This document shows, piece after piece, positions 1 through 12,372 of a stretch of DNA of 64,000 nt. How positions within the stretch are numbered: position 1 is the stretch's first letter; each line of letters opens with the position of its first letter. This DNA comes from Roridomyces roridus (Eukaryota; Basidiomycota; Agaricomycetes; Agaricales; Mycenaceae). Where the stretch lies: assembly GCA_029378245.1 (NCBI GenBank), contig JARKIF010000001.1, forward strand, positions 1,798,001 through 1,862,000. Direction: 5' to 3'. Below the pieces are notes generated by a model. It searched no databases and was not told the origin of the DNA. It worked only from the letters and a program-made list of their open reading frames with translations. Made by a program: the position numbers and the translations under genes.

Positions 1-3000
1 AGGTTCAATCTGAGAAGAGTGGAAAACCGGATAAATGCCAGGCTGATTCTCAAGATCCAAGGTGAAAGTCGAGCATTCCGGGTGCGCGGCGACCACTTTG
101 TACGGCCCGTCGAAACGAGGCATGTACTTAGCAACCCGCCCGCTGCCCTTATGAATGTAGTGCGCGCGTCGATGCGCGGTGTTGAGCTTGACGCGATCCC
201 CGACCTTGATCTTGTGTTCTGGCCTTCGAGTCTTGTTGGCCTGCTCCGCTTGCGACAGTTTCGCGGTCAACAAATTATCCTTGGCCTCCAAGACGTCCAA
301 TTCCAGGCGTCGAACAATCTCAATCGCCAGTTTCTCGGGTTCCGGTGCGCGAGTCGACGGGGAAACAACCAGTGGAGGGATCAACCGTGGCGAGCGGCCC
401 ATGCGCAACTCAAAACCCGAAAAACCTGTCGAAGCATTGACTGTATTATCATGTCAAAACGAACGCGGGGTAGAGCACGGACCCAGCCCTGCTGGTTACG
501 AGCCACGTGGTAACGGACAGCCTGGTTCACGGTCTTGTTCGTACGCTCACTCGCGCCGTCGGTTTCTGGATGAAACGCCGTCGACATCTTCAACTTTACG
601 CCGGTGAGCTTGTTGAAGGCAGCCCAGAATTCCGATACAAACAGTTTGTCGCGGTCGCTGAAGATGTCCAACGGTATGCCGTTCTCGCAATACCAATGGT
701 CGAAGAATAGCACGGCAAAATCATCCGCGGAAATGTCCGTGCGAGTTGGTACCAGACGGATGTCCGATCCCAGGCGGCAAGTGAAGGACGCAATGCAATT
801 AAAACCCTCGTCCTGTGGGAGCGGACCAATGAAATCAATCGCGACTGAGTCGCCTCGACCTTCCGGTACAGGATTTGGGTGCAAAGGACCCGCTGGCCGC
901 TTCGTTCGAGATTTGTTTCGCTGACACTCGGTGCACGCCGGGATGTAAGCGGTTTCCAAGTCTCGTCGCATGTTCGGCCAATAATAACAATCTCGCAGAG
1001 ACTTGTACGACTTGTCGAAACCAAAATGACCCAACGCGTCGTGTGCCAAATGGAACAAATCCTGCCGGATCGTGCCAGCCTTTGGAATCACCAGCCGGCC
1101 GGACAGATACCAGAGGCCTTCGCGGAACACCAACCCCGGCATGCCTTCCGCCACCGAGCTCAGTTTGGCACACCACGGGTCCGTCTTGTAGCCGTCCCGG
1201 ACCGTCTTCAGCACTTCGTCGTCTGTGGTAATACCCAGCACGGGCGCGATGCAATCACCTCGTTTTATACGCGTCGCAGCTATCGCGCGAGCTGCCCTCG
1301 AAGGCGAGCCACGTCCAGCCCGCAATACAACAGCCACTGCCGGGGAATCCTCCGCGCAGGAGACCTCAGCTGCCGATGCAAGAGCTTCGGCACTGTCAAC
1401 GAAATCTGTCCTTGAAAGAGCATCCGCGACGGTATTATCTTCACCCTTCACGTAGACCACCTTGAAATCAAATTGCGCCAGGAACTCAGCCCAACGGGCC
1501 TGTCGGCGGGAGAGGTCCTTTTGAGAATTGAAATTCTCCAAGGTGCGGTGGTCCGTGAAAACGGTGAACGTCGTGCCCAAGAGATCAACCTTCCAACGAC
1601 GGAGAGCACGGATAATCGCGAGAAGCTCCTTCTCGTGTACAGGGTAATTTAGCTCTGCAGCCTTGAAACTGCACGAATCGAAGGCCACCGGGCGCGCCAG
1701 TTCCCACGAAGGCCCAAAGGAAAGTATGGCCCCAGAACGTCTATCACTAGCGTCCGTTGTCACGAAAATCTGATTTTCACCCGGGTTATCGTGGTCGATA
1801 ACGGTGAGGCAGTCCCTGCTCACCACTATCTTCTTTATCTCATCAAACGCACGCTGGTGGGCATCCGTCCATTCCGGAAAATGTTTATCACACTCTTTTG
1901 TCGTCAACTTTTCCAGTATAGGAGTCCATTCTGCGAGATTTGGCAAGAATTTGCTAATGTACCGCACGAGACCCAAGAAAGCCCGCACGTTTGTGCTGGA
2001 CCGCGGTACGGGCCAATCTACGATACGATCCACCTTGCTCAAATCCGCCTCGACTCCTCGCGCGGAAATCCTATGACCCAGGAAGACCACCTCGTCCTGA
2101 AAGAGCTTCGTTTTCTTTGGGTTGCAGTAGAGGCCCGCCTTTCGCAAGGCCTCGAAAATGAGACGCACGTCGCGCTCATGGTCGTCGGGATTTTCCGACC
2201 AAATAATAATGTCGTCAAGGTAGACATGACAGATCTTTCCAATGTACTTGCGCAGGGCGGCTGTGACACGACGTTGCTGCACTGCTGGCGCGTTCTTCAA
2301 ACCTTGAGGCATTACCAACCACTCATACAGCCCCAGTGGAGTGCTCACAGCCGTATACTTTATAGAATTTTCGTCCAAACGTGTTTGAAAAAAACTGTCC
2401 GTGAAATCGATGGTAGACCAGATCTTTCCTCTAGCAGCGTCAGCAAGAATATCGTCGACTTTAGGCAAGGGGAAAGCATCCCGTACAGTGATAGCGTTCA
2501 GCCGACGAAAATCGTTTACCCAACGCGGAAGAGCCGTCTTATCAGCTTTAGGGATCAAGAAGGCGGGAGACGCATGAGGCGATGTAGAAGGACGAATACG
2601 GCCAGCCTCCAAGTGATTCTTGATCAGAGTTTGCCAGGCGTCCTTGTATTTCCTTGGACTAGAATACGATCGCGTCTCAAGATCCCGCGTGGCTTCCTTC
2701 ACCTTGATCTCGCAGAGTACGTCGGTAGGTAACATATTGGCGTGAGGCATCGGCTCGAATAGCATCGGGAACTCGCGTCTGAGACCTTCACCCCGTTTGT
2801 CCAATTCCTCGCGCCGGGCAAGGGTCTCAATCCGCTCGCGAATGGCGGCAATAGCGTCCACGGCTGCCACCTGCTCAAAACAACCTTCATCTTCCAGTCG
2901 CGCTCGATGGGTCTCGCAGACCGACTTCAGTTCCTTCGCCATCTTCAGGTGGTCGCGCTTTGTGCGCCGGCGCTTCTCAATCGGCGAGACGCGTTCCTTA

Positions 3001-4838
3001 ACAGGCGGCGGTCCCGTCACGGGTTTGAAGAGGTCGTAACCGCATCTTTTATCAACGACAGAGCGCGCTTCGTGGTCAATCACAATATGATTTGATTCGA
3101 GCCAAGGTAGGCCGAGTAACAACGGGGTACACAAGTCAGAGACAATGAGGACACGTATCGTATTAGAGGTCCATGCTTGATCGAGGGACGTGGTGCGTAA
3201 TTTAACGTAATGCGTAACCGGTTTCGTAGGTGTATCAAGTGCAAGGGAAAAGGGTTCGGGTTCATGCAATGCAAATCTTGGCAAGTTCAAGCGGTCAACC
3301 AGGTCGGCGTCAATCAGCGCTAGATGTGCACCATCGTCAATCAAGGCACGGACGGTGACGGGAGTAGAAGAAGGAGAATGGGCAGGACCGTCGACGAGAC
3401 AGTCCCAGAAGAGGTGACGAGAGCGATAACTCACCGTCTCAGAATCATCGTCCGCACTGTCATTTGCGTCGTCGAAGGAGTCGTTGGCAGCGAGCACGGC
3501 GGCGACGGGGCCCTTGGCCTTGGGCCCGTTCTTCTTCAGCTTGTCGACATCGGCCTGGGTGATCGGACGATAGTCCTCCGCGGACGGGAAACCGGACGGA
3601 CAGTTGCTAGACTTGTGTCCCGCCTGGAGACGACGACACTTGAAACAACCGTCGTGCGCCGAGAGCAGGGAGCGCTCGACATCGGTGAGCGGGGGGCAAC
3701 GGGTAGCGGTACGGGCGGACAGCGGGGTCGACGAGGTCGAAGGAGGGTTAGACGCAGACCCAACGCCACGCGATCCGAAAGGGCGTTTAGTGCCACGATC
3801 GTCGGCGTTGTTGTTGGCCTTGCGCTTCGCCTCCTTCGCGGCAGTGTTCGCGTTCGCGCTGGCGATGGCGTGCGCGAGCTTATCTTGAAAATCTTTGTTG
3901 TCCTCGATACGGCGGCGGTCGATGAGGATGACCTCGACGACCCAGGACTGAAGGTCTGCCTTCCCCTTCACCACATCCGACTTGGACACCAAACGGGACA
4001 GCTCGTCGAGCATGCCCGCCTCGAGCGCGTGCCGAACGCGCATGTCGTCAATGGTGTTAGATGGAGTGGTGTCGGGAACGGTGCTGGATTCGGTAGAAGT
4101 AGTGGGAGCGGCGGCGGCGGGGTCGTCGACAAGCAACGCGACCATGGAACGGACCTCCGCTTGGTACGCCTCGAACGACTCGTCGATACCTTGACGACGA
4201 GCCAAGGCGGCACGACGGGTAGTCTCTGCCCAGTCTGCATCCAACCAAGTCGCGCGGAAGGTCTTCATGAACTCGCTGAAGCTCATCGCAATAAGCTTGT
4301 CGTACGTCGCTTCAGGCTCAAGCCAGGTCGCGACGCGGTCGTCTTGAAAGCAGGAGAGTACTTTGGCAACTTGTTCTGCGGGAGGCACGGGGTTTCCGCC
4401 GTTACGAAGGAATGTGCGGCAATGGCTGACGAAACGGGCACAGTTCTGCGGGGTAATCTTGCCAGCGCCGAAGATGGGGGCTTTACCGGGAACGCTGATG
4501 ACGACGCCGTGACCGTTGGCATCGGGGGCGAGTATCATTGACGACATGACGTTGTGTGAAGAAAGAAACGAAGGTACAGGGAAGTATTCGCCCGATGAAT
4601 CAGGCGACGGTGGGGCCAGCGAGCCTTGTGACCGAGAGGGAGGAGGAAGAATGGGGGAGTGAGGGGGAGATGCGAGGTCGAGTTGGGGAATTGGGGAGGA
4701 CGCGGCTGAGAGGGGTCGAGTTCCTTCCTCGGTCGCGGGCAGCGTGCTCGCGTTTGCCAGTGACGATGACGAGTCGGTCGCGGTGATGGGAGTGAGAGGC
4801 GATGAAGGCGCAGCCTTGGAGGCCGAGCGCGTCACCAA
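1..4838 (-). mobile_element. Ty3/gypsy LTR retrotransposon gag-pol, frameshifted, 3' end off window
   Basis: A minus-strand ORF starts at 4838 and encodes about 1,485 aa of gag-pol. Seen in order: a Ser/Pro-rich start, gag, a zinc knuckle (CFKC followed by H and C), an aspartic protease core with IDDG in place of DTG/DSG, reverse transcriptase with the YLDD box (about 2205-2220), RNase H (TDHRTLENF), the integrase zinc finger (HDALGHFG, then CTEC) and the integrase catalytic D, D and E (IDFIGPLP, FSDRDK,ETDGASERT). Near position 450 the frame shifts by one base. The original integrase C-terminal frame then continues on the minus strand to base 1, still open, with the usual RVAKYMPRFDGPYKV stretch. 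The copy was probably autonomous and has begun to decay. The downstream LTR lies outside the window. Confidence 0.93.
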
Positions 4839-5338
4839 GGGCGTGGGTACACTCGGCGTGGAACGAGACAGCTTGCAAAAAGGACTGGAGTGGCCACACG
4901 GTCAGTGACGTGGCACTCGATTGGGTCGATTCACGAGCCAAAATGGCCGTGCAGTAAACGATAACGGTCGGTGGACAGTAGGGCACACGCCTGCAAGCAG
5001 GCGAGGCGAACGGTAACGGTCGCGGAAGCAAATCGAGGACGCAGATCCTCGATAAGCGACGCAGTCGGTGGCAGCACGGCAAGGATGGGAGAATTGATTC
5101 AAAAGTGGAAACTCACGATAGAGAAACACTCAGAAAGTCAGACGGGAGAATCAATAAGCGCCTTGCGTGTTGTGGAGATCTCGAGGTATGTACGAAGTGA
5201 GAAATACAGAGAGAAGAGAGAGCTAATAGGTGCAAATAACGTCCGAGAACTGATGATCGAAATGACTGATGTAACCACCAGGTTTACATCAGCCAGGTTC
5301 CCATCGCCACGGAAGGAGCCGCGCCAATTGGGCCATAC
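4839..5338 (-). other. Presumed 5' leader or LTR side of the gypsy element
   Basis: No coding sequence is convincing here. By position this should hold the untranslated leader, primer-binding site and 5' LTR of the gypsy element. The partner LTR is outside the window, so no LTR boundary can be proved. A short inverted repeat lies at 5266-5292. Confidence 0.35.
5266..5292. repeat. Short inverted repeat (9-bp arms)
   Basis: CTGATGTAA (5266-5274) is inverted as TTACATCAG (5284-5292) with a 9-base spacer. It sits between the gypsy element and the HECT-like gene, so it may mark an element edge. This is uncertain. Confidence 0.4.
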
Positions 5339-8117
5339 ATGAGCTTGAGGCCTCAACCGTCGTCTCTACGCCTGGAGCTTCCGCCACTACCCAGACCGTC
5401 GAATGCAGCACCTGCTGCCAACATTAACTCAATCGTTAACCAAGCACGACTGGCACACTCGGGCGCCTCGCAGCTTCGAGTCCCCACCCTGACACGGCGT
5501 CATGCCCGTGCCAATATTAGCCCCATCGCTCGCCCTGCTACCACCTCCCGTCCCAGCCTACCTTGCCCGCCAACCATAAATTCATGTCTCTTCGTGCGCG
5601 GAACTGAAACATATCTTCGTACACTCAATGTCATCCTACCCCCTGTCGTATGTCCAATTTTTGCTATCTAACACCAGGTCTGACATTGGTCTCAAGCAGG
5701 ACAATGAGGAAATCTTTTTTATGCGGTTCCTGCGCGGTTCCTTCTTCGCACACATGCGTCGCTTTGGGCTTGTTGTCGAGGACAGTCCTCTTGCATCCAC
5801 ACCTGTTACCGCACACATTCGGTCTCTCGTCGACGTCCTCCGCGAGCGCGGAATAAATGTTGACCACCCCGCCGAAACTGCACTGCTTGCCCACGAGGGC
5901 ATGCCTCTTATCCCCCTCTATGTCGGTAACCGAGGTGTAGCACGACCGAGCGATAATCAGATCCGTCTTCGCCGTAGCCCCCTCCCTCCCCAATCCACCT
6001 TGGCCGACATGGCGGCCAGTCGGCTTCGTTTCGCCATCCCCGGTCTGTGCATTGAAACCGTCGACGGAGAGTCCTACTTTTGTATCCAGTGGGGTATGTT
6101 CATTTCATTTTCGCTTCACCATTAGTACTGACAGCACTTTAGTTATGTCGCAAGAGTTCCTTTCCGCCACTTTCACGCTCCCGGGAATCGGCCAAGAAGC
6201 ACGCCTTCACCATTGTCTCCCCCGCCGCATTAATTCGGTGTTTCCTCGTGATCGCGAATTTGTGCCTTGGCCCCATGAGGATGGTGCATCGTCATGCGAT
6301 GGAGGCGACGTCGCCAACCTTTCTGATTTAGATGATGAGGAAATGGACGTGGTGGTAAGCTGACTCGTCTGCCATCTACTTCGTTGAGCTCACCTTATCT
6401 AGGCGTCGGTGGTCCGTCCCGTAGCCGAAACCAGACTGCCCCATCTCCCTGCCTCCATCTGGGATGACGAACAGCCATGGCCGCCTGCGTCACGCGGCAG
6501 GCATCCTGCTTTCACTGAGTCTTCAGTCTATGTGGCGGCGAGGGGCGCTTCAAACACCCCGCTCCGTGTCATCTACAGCGGTGACACACTTGCTGAGGCT
6601 GCAGATGAGCTCCTCACTGCCATTGGTCGGTGTGTCGATGCCAACGAATTTCACCGACGTTTTATCCGAGGACCAGAATGCAATCCTGTAAGCAGCTCCT
6701 TACATATTCGACCACGGCCAATCACTGACATTTGATACAGCTACTACCCGCGCACACCAGAAGAGCGCGACAGCGGGGATGGGGTTGTGCGTTCCCTCGG
6801 CGAAGGGGTCCTCCGGGACGTCTATCAAGAAGCATTCTCGAAGGTCATGGCTGGCAGCAGCCGATGGCTCACACCCCACTTTGACGGCAAGCTCTCCCTC
6901 CTCTGTGTTCTTTCTCTCGGCTTCGGGGATCACTATCTTTCTGCGGGGAGGCAGCATGACATTGCCGTCGCCGGTGCCCTGTGGGCGCTGCTCATGATAC
7001 GAGGCACTGCTGTCGATCCCGTCGATGTTTCCCTGCTGCAATTTCTGCTCCACGATGGCGACCTCCGCGCGCTGCACCCTGGGTTCATCGGCGAATGGCA
7101 CCCCGCCCTCCGTGCCATTATAAGCGCGTGGAAAACCGCCGGCCCCGCTGGCAATGTCAACAAGCCGGCCATTGTCGGCCCCCTTGCATCATATATGGAT
7201 CTGCCAGTATGTATTGCTTTTCGCCCGACTGCCGATGTATGCTCAACACTGTCACTTTAGATCCAAGCGATCGAGAACCGCGACCAAAGGATGCACGATG
7301 CCCTTGCTGTCGAGATGGTGTATAAGGCGGTCGTCGCTTCCCAAGGTCCTCGGCACAAGGACATGGAGTGGCTGCTTCGGGGCTTCAAGCTCACCTGTCG
7401 CAATGGGTTCCAGTTCCCGAAGGTATGCCGTTCGATTGCTGATATTTCTGTTCTTAACATTTTTGCAGTTTGTATGCAACACCTCTGGCGGCTCCGAGGC
7501 ATTCCTCACCAAGGTCATGGCCTCCCTCGTCGGCCCATACAGCCTCATCCCCCGACTCGTCTTCCCCCCGTCGCCTCTTGCAGGCCCGATCGTTGAAGCC
7601 ATGGGTGGCGAGACATTGGCAGACCTGTTTCAGGATTACCTGGAACAGACTGGTGTACCGTGCCCCGCACTGTTCGAGGCCTGCAAGCCCCACTTCACCG
7701 AGTCAGCGGATTTGACTCGGGTAGACTCGCCAAACTTTCGGGCTCAAATGTTAACATGGGCGGTCACAGGACAGCCATTCTTACCGGCAGGGAGTTCTGG
7801 CATCTCGGTATGATGGTTCACTGTTTCTCCTGGTTTCCACGGCTCATCCCAGTTATTCCCAGATCATGCTCGTTGACGACGACGACCCTGTTTATCTTGG
7901 TGGGCATGACACGGAAATGCGCCGTGCGCTGGTTGATTCGGGCACCATCTCCTACCGCACCTGCTTCCAGCAGGCCCGAATCCCCGCCTCTTTCCTGCTC
8001 CGTGCGGCCCAGGCCGCATACACGGGGGTCGAGCCCGCATCTCGGCGGAAATTTCTCCATCACTGGCTGCTCTGCCAGTCCTTGGGGGCGATTGGGGACA
8101 CTCATACCTTCACCTAA
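5339..8117 (+). CDS. HECT-E3-like protein paired with a transposon integrase
   Basis: A multi-exon plus-strand gene. Coding segments lie near 5339-5627, 5680-6093, 6143-6358, 6404-6690, 6741-7206, 7259-7421, 7470-7806 and 7866-8117, separated by short introns with GT/AG edges; exact joints are approximate. The last exons resemble a HECT ubiquitin-ligase C-lobe. The stretch GTISYRTCFQQARIP matches the family pattern TCFNxLxLP, which carries the thioester cysteine, and is followed by a helical C-terminus. I infer HECT-like E3 activity from this motif only. The gene converges tail-to-tail on the integrase at 8338, which suggests both are cargo of one element. The N-terminal 350 residues match nothing I recognise. 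An alternative is a lineage-specific transposon accessory protein that keeps only the fold. Confidence 0.55.
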
Positions 8118-8337
8118 CAGACATCATTTTATTTCATCCTATCTCCTGCGTAGCTACATCTACATTACATTCCTTTAGTTAACACTGCCATTGTTATGAT
8201 TGGGTGCCAATAGAAATTTGGTTTCTGTTGGTCATAAGCAACCGTCTTATTTCACTTTCAATGCCCATTTGGTAGTGGTTTTGACGCCCTCACACAACTC
8301 GGAAAAGCCCATTCACATTTAAAAATGAAAAATTTGT

Positions 8338-9913
8338 TTAGAATAAATTTCCATTGATGGTACGACAAACCGCTAATCCATAAGTCCGCGCCTGGACGAC
8401 TGCTTCATTGGAAGCGAGGCCTCGCCATGGAGCTATGCGTGCTTCTAGAGCTGCCATGTCCGCAGGACCAAATGGCCCTGAGGGTGCCTCCACAGGTACT
8501 TCGTTGAGGTGTTGCGGAACACCGACCTGTCCGACCCAAGACGAAGTGTCTGTGTCGTTCGTGTTGTTGGTCCTGTTTGACTCCAAGAGGCTGTCATTGT
8601 TGAGCGCCTCCCAATCAACCCCGTACACCTCCAACTCCTTGACGGTCAGCTCCGCCTCCAATGCATGACCGCGTACACCATGAACCAGCGAATCAAACCC
8701 AAACAAGTCAGCGGGAGAGCGGGAAGGTCCGCGGCGCATCTGGATTCGGTGTTCGTTCCAGGCCCCCACAAACAGAGTTAGCTGGTCGTTTATAGTAGGC
8801 AGAAACAGAAAATGGAGGAGCCATATGTGGTGGGAGTTGTTGACGTTCAGGCCATGGTGGAGCTCCAGGAGCATGAAGTGGTTTCCCCACGTCGCGCCAA
8901 TTTGCGCTGTGACATCTACCCACAGTCGCTCGATGCGCACGTTGTGTATGCTTCTATAAATTTGAAAAGGTTCAGTACGGTCCAGACCGATGATTCATAG
9001 ATACACACCTGCCCCAAATGTAGGAGCCCCGCCGAAAACCGCAGTGCGTCTCCATCCACACCGCCGTTTCGATGTTCTCGACCCCGTGATCACCCCTCAC
9101 ACGCGATGGGACACCATAAAGTTGTGCCGCTTCCAGAAAAAGGTGAAGGACTGTCGTTCCGCGGTTATTGTCATGCGCGCGCAGCCCTGTGATAAGGCGC
9201 GAGTAGCCATCGATGAAGCCGTGAATCACAATCCCCCAGCGAATTAATCCTAAGGATGTTCAGTGAGTAAGAGGCTGCAAAGGCCGAGGAACAGCGAACT
9301 CACCGTGCTGCCCATCATGATGCCACAGAGCATTGGGTCCAGCAACACTGTACTCGCGGCGGCGTATTCGTATGCGCTGAAACACGCGCTGCACTGGATC
9401 GATTCGGCTGAGTGATTCGCGGACACGCTCACGGGGTACACGGTGGCCCAGACGCCGCAGCAGCCCGTCCAGCATACTGAGACCGGCACGGCGAAAATGA
9501 GTCCGCAGCCGCAAGAGGAGACTATCAAGGTCGTCGTCCGATATTTCTGAAATATGCCCAGTCCCTGTTGGGATATCAGGTAGTAGATTGGGCGGAATGT
9601 CGTGCTGTGGGTCCAAGATGTCGTCTTCGCCTGCATCAGCATCCTCTAAATGAGGATCATAGAATGGTGCCGGTTGCGGCTCAGCCAATCCCTGCTGTAG
9701 AATCGCTGATCGCACGGTGCCGCGTGAAACACCCAGGAAATGGCCTATACCGGACGTCGAACGGTGCTCGTGAGCAAACTGCAGAAAGTCGGGGTCTATT
9801 GCGTAGCGGGGACGACCCGGTCGGCCAGTGTAAACTCTTTCGATGACCGTTGGTCGCCCATGGTGCGATGTAGCTGCAGTCTGCCGATATTGTATTTCCA
9901 GGTCACCAAGCAT
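8338..9913 (-). CDS. DDE integrase-core transposase
   Basis: Three exons read cleanly on the minus strand: 9913-9304, 9249-9009 and 8953-8338, with phases that match. The catalytic triad is visible as D in WHHDGQHG at the end of exon 1, D in RVRGDHGVEN in exon 2, and E in NVRIERLWVDV in exon 3, as in retroviral/IS3-like integrase cores. An upstream segment (GRPGRPRYAIDP, then FLGVSRGTVRSAI) looks like a helix-turn-helix. The frame stays open upstream of the ATG at 9913 to about 10022, and a further N-terminal segment (VYAGLVDEVHYIF, about 10080-10000) is in another frame. The true start is therefore probably spliced and further out. The product likely cuts and joins the ends of the element that also carries the HECT-like gene. 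Terminal repeats were not found. Confidence 0.85.
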
Positions 9914-10074
9914 CAGGGCCAGATTTGTCCGGAGAATCTCCAGTTCTTGAGCAGGAAATACATGCGAATGCTTTTCATCAACTGAGCTTTTGGTGAGATT
10001 GCGAGAAAGATGTAGTGTACCTCGTCAACAAGTCCTGCATACACCCGGATGTCGTGTAATGTCCTGTGCCGGAG

Positions 10075-10135
10075 GATAGGACAAAGGGCCGGAACCAGAG
10101 GTCGGAGGTCGGAGGTTCGGAGGTCGGAGGACCGT
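10075..10135. repeat. GGTCGGAGG short tandem repeat
   Basis: The unit GGTCGGAG occurs several times in a row with small variations just upstream of the integrase N-terminus. Similar GGTCGGAGG words recur near 10640-10680. The stretch 10136-10455 shows no gene. Confidence 0.55.
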
Positions 10136-10455
10136 GGGATGATGACCGAAGGTGATCCGGATGAGGTGAACGCTACTCGGAGGGAGAGCGCACCAACCAC
10201 TTGACTTCCGAGAGAGGATTACTCGGAGACTAGATTGGCACAGAGGAATTGCGGAGGCAACACACGTTAATTAACTACTGACGTACATCACAATCGTATG
10301 TCCTATTTATACTAAGTAAGTATGACACGACCTAATGGAGTCAGAAGTATGAAAGACAATAAGCTCTATACTACAACAATAAGAGAGAAGAAGATAAAGA
10401 TAATCACAATAAGGGAAACGCTCAGAAGAACTTCATTGCGTGAAAACCCTATAGG

Positions 10456-10715
10456 ATTGTGCAATACGAACAGATCGGATGCATCAAGGTCGGAATGTCC
10501 GGATCAGTCGGAAATGATCCGAACCGGAGGAGTCGGAAGGTCCAAGGGAGAGTCGGGAGAGTTGGACATGCATGGATATAACAACGTAAGATTGTGCAAT
10601 ATGACGTGATCGAATGCATCTTGGATGGAAGAGGCCGGGAGGTCGGAGGGACCGGAGGGCCCAGAGGGATCGGAGGGCCTCGGATCGAAGTCGGGATGAC
10701 ATGGATATAACATGT
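10456..10715. repeat. Two-copy direct repeat, about 135 bp
   Basis: The pair GATTGTGCAATA plus a nearby ATGCATC occurs at about 10456 and again at about 10591. CATGGATATAACA occurs at about 10569 and 10700. This marks an imperfect duplication of roughly 135 bp that overlaps the 3' end of the minus-strand ORF ending at 10504. Confidence 0.5.
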
Positions 10716-11591
10716 CGTCCGTAAGCCGTGACAATACGGTCTCATCGGTCGCGTTTGTCATCGCTTCGTCGACCTTGGATCTGTAGGCATGGAAGTGGGC
10801 GCGGAAGGCATCAAGGAGACTGGCCGATGGTGCATCTGCCATTTGGTGTGGACGAAGAAGATGAAATTGCCGGCGATCAGACAAGGCAGGACTAGTCAGG
10901 GAACCAATATCACTGGCATTATTGTAGCTACGTGACAAAAAAGCAAGAAACGAGAGCAGGGTAACAAACGATAGCGATAGAGTCAATGTATGCATCACAA
11001 TCAAGAAGAGGGCATTGGGGCAAGGCGGGCTTCGATTGCAACTCTCGACGCCTCGAGGTCTCTCTGTATTAGACCGGCTGTGGCCCTCTCATCCCTGTCC
11101 CCAGACGATTCCAAGGGTAACTTGCCCGTTATCAAGGGCCCACCCTGTTTCCAAAGGAAACATATGCCCCGCCATTTTCCGTACAGTGCACTATCGGAGT
11201 CTAAGATGAATGAGAAAATGAAAGTAGACTGTAGTGGATGCGAAATACCGGCGACAGGGTCCTGTTTCCAGGAACGGCAGGCTGCTTGGGAGGCCCAAGT
11301 GTACCACTTGGTTTTTTTGCTGAACGAAATTTCGCCCCACCCTAGGCTTGTCAGAATGGATGTGCGGCGGGCAACATACCCCCCAGGGAATGTGTGCTCC
11401 GGCGACTGCGAAACACAAAACTTGGCCAAAATGTGGGTGGATGCTGCCCAGTTCTGCACCATGAAAAGCAGCGCCTTGTGTGCGGTGTCTGCCCTGTAGC
11501 GTCCCTTCTCGACCTCGTCCCGAGAGACGCCCAGGATGGTACATGCCTCATCGAATGAAGTTGACGGTGTCAGCTGCTGTCCGAAGTCCAT
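10504..11591 (-). CDS. Hypothetical ORFs of unknown function
   Basis: Two minus-strand ORFs overlap by four bases: 11591-11001 (196 aa) and 11004-10504 (166 aa). The first begins MDFGQQL and contains a short helical segment followed by an aromatic-rich region (TKWYTWASQAACRSW, then FIFSFILDSDSALYGK). The second starts with hydrophobic residues that could equally be intron sequence, then a Pro/Ser/Asp-rich tail built on the local direct repeat. I do not recognise either. The unbroken length and ordinary codon use suggest exons of a real or recently active gene, perhaps joined to the ORF at 11570-12372. Confidence 0.35.
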
Positions 11592-12372
11592 GGGCGGAAC
11601 GTCGGCTCCGCCAGCCGAGCCTTCGGAGCGGGGTAGGCAGGACTGCCGCTGAGCGGGCTATACCCTGATAGGATGCTCGGTGAAGGGGAAGGGTTTCTGG
11701 AGAAGACCGGGCCCAGCGCAGCTAGGGTCAACGGGGGGAAGAAAATGCAGATGAAATGAGTTTCCGGCTGGATACCCGTGACCTGCCACATCCGAAGAAA
11801 ATCTACGGTTTTTGGATGCTCAAGGTCAATCGCAAAGACGAGAGAGACATTATCGTGGCTGCCGCTTGGCACGACCATTTCTGCACTCGCCGGGATGCAG
11901 GACGGCAGCATCCGGAAGCCATACTCCGTGCTTTGCCAGTCGCGGCCGCTGAAAAACGGAACCCTCATTGTCGCGACGTCCACTGCAGTTTGCGCGGACA
12001 GCACATTCTGCACCGCAGCCGGGACGGGTGCTGCCGACAGAGGGATACTTTCCCGCATCGCATAGACCAAAGACTCGATTCGTAAGGCACAGACCCCAAT
12101 CCGGTCCACCATAAAGCTTTCGAGGAGCGGCATGGGCTCCGAATTGTATGTGATAGGTCGGAGGTCTGGGCTACCACTCGCGACTACAATTGTGCAGGTA
12201 ACATGGCGCGCAGACCCGAGGGAGCAAAAATCTGGATCTACAGAGATATGAGAATCGCCGCAAAGAGAGTCAAAATCAGAAGAACAGACTTGAGCCCTGC
12301 ATATACGGGTAAATCTCCATCCTGGATGGTGAAGGGAGGGAAGGAAGAGCTGCTGATTATGCGGAAATTATC
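11570..12372 (-). CDS. Hypothetical ORF of unknown function
   Basis: The minus strand is open from about 12372 to a stop at 11570, roughly 265 codons, with the first ATG at 12133 (187 aa). The end overlaps the next ORF by 22 bases in another frame. No signal peptide, membrane span or known motif was seen. It could be an upstream exon of the same gene as 11001-11591. It lies between the integrase element and the chromodomain element and may belong to either. Confidence 0.35.

Noticed and set aside
1791..2732. Plus-strand ORF of 313 aa
   Set aside because: Antisense of the reverse transcriptase region, which has clear catalytic motifs on the minus strand.
3324..4541. Long plus-strand ORF (405 aa)
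   Set aside because: It is the antisense shadow of the gypsy gag-pol ORF; composition is Arg/Gly/Val-rich with no motif.
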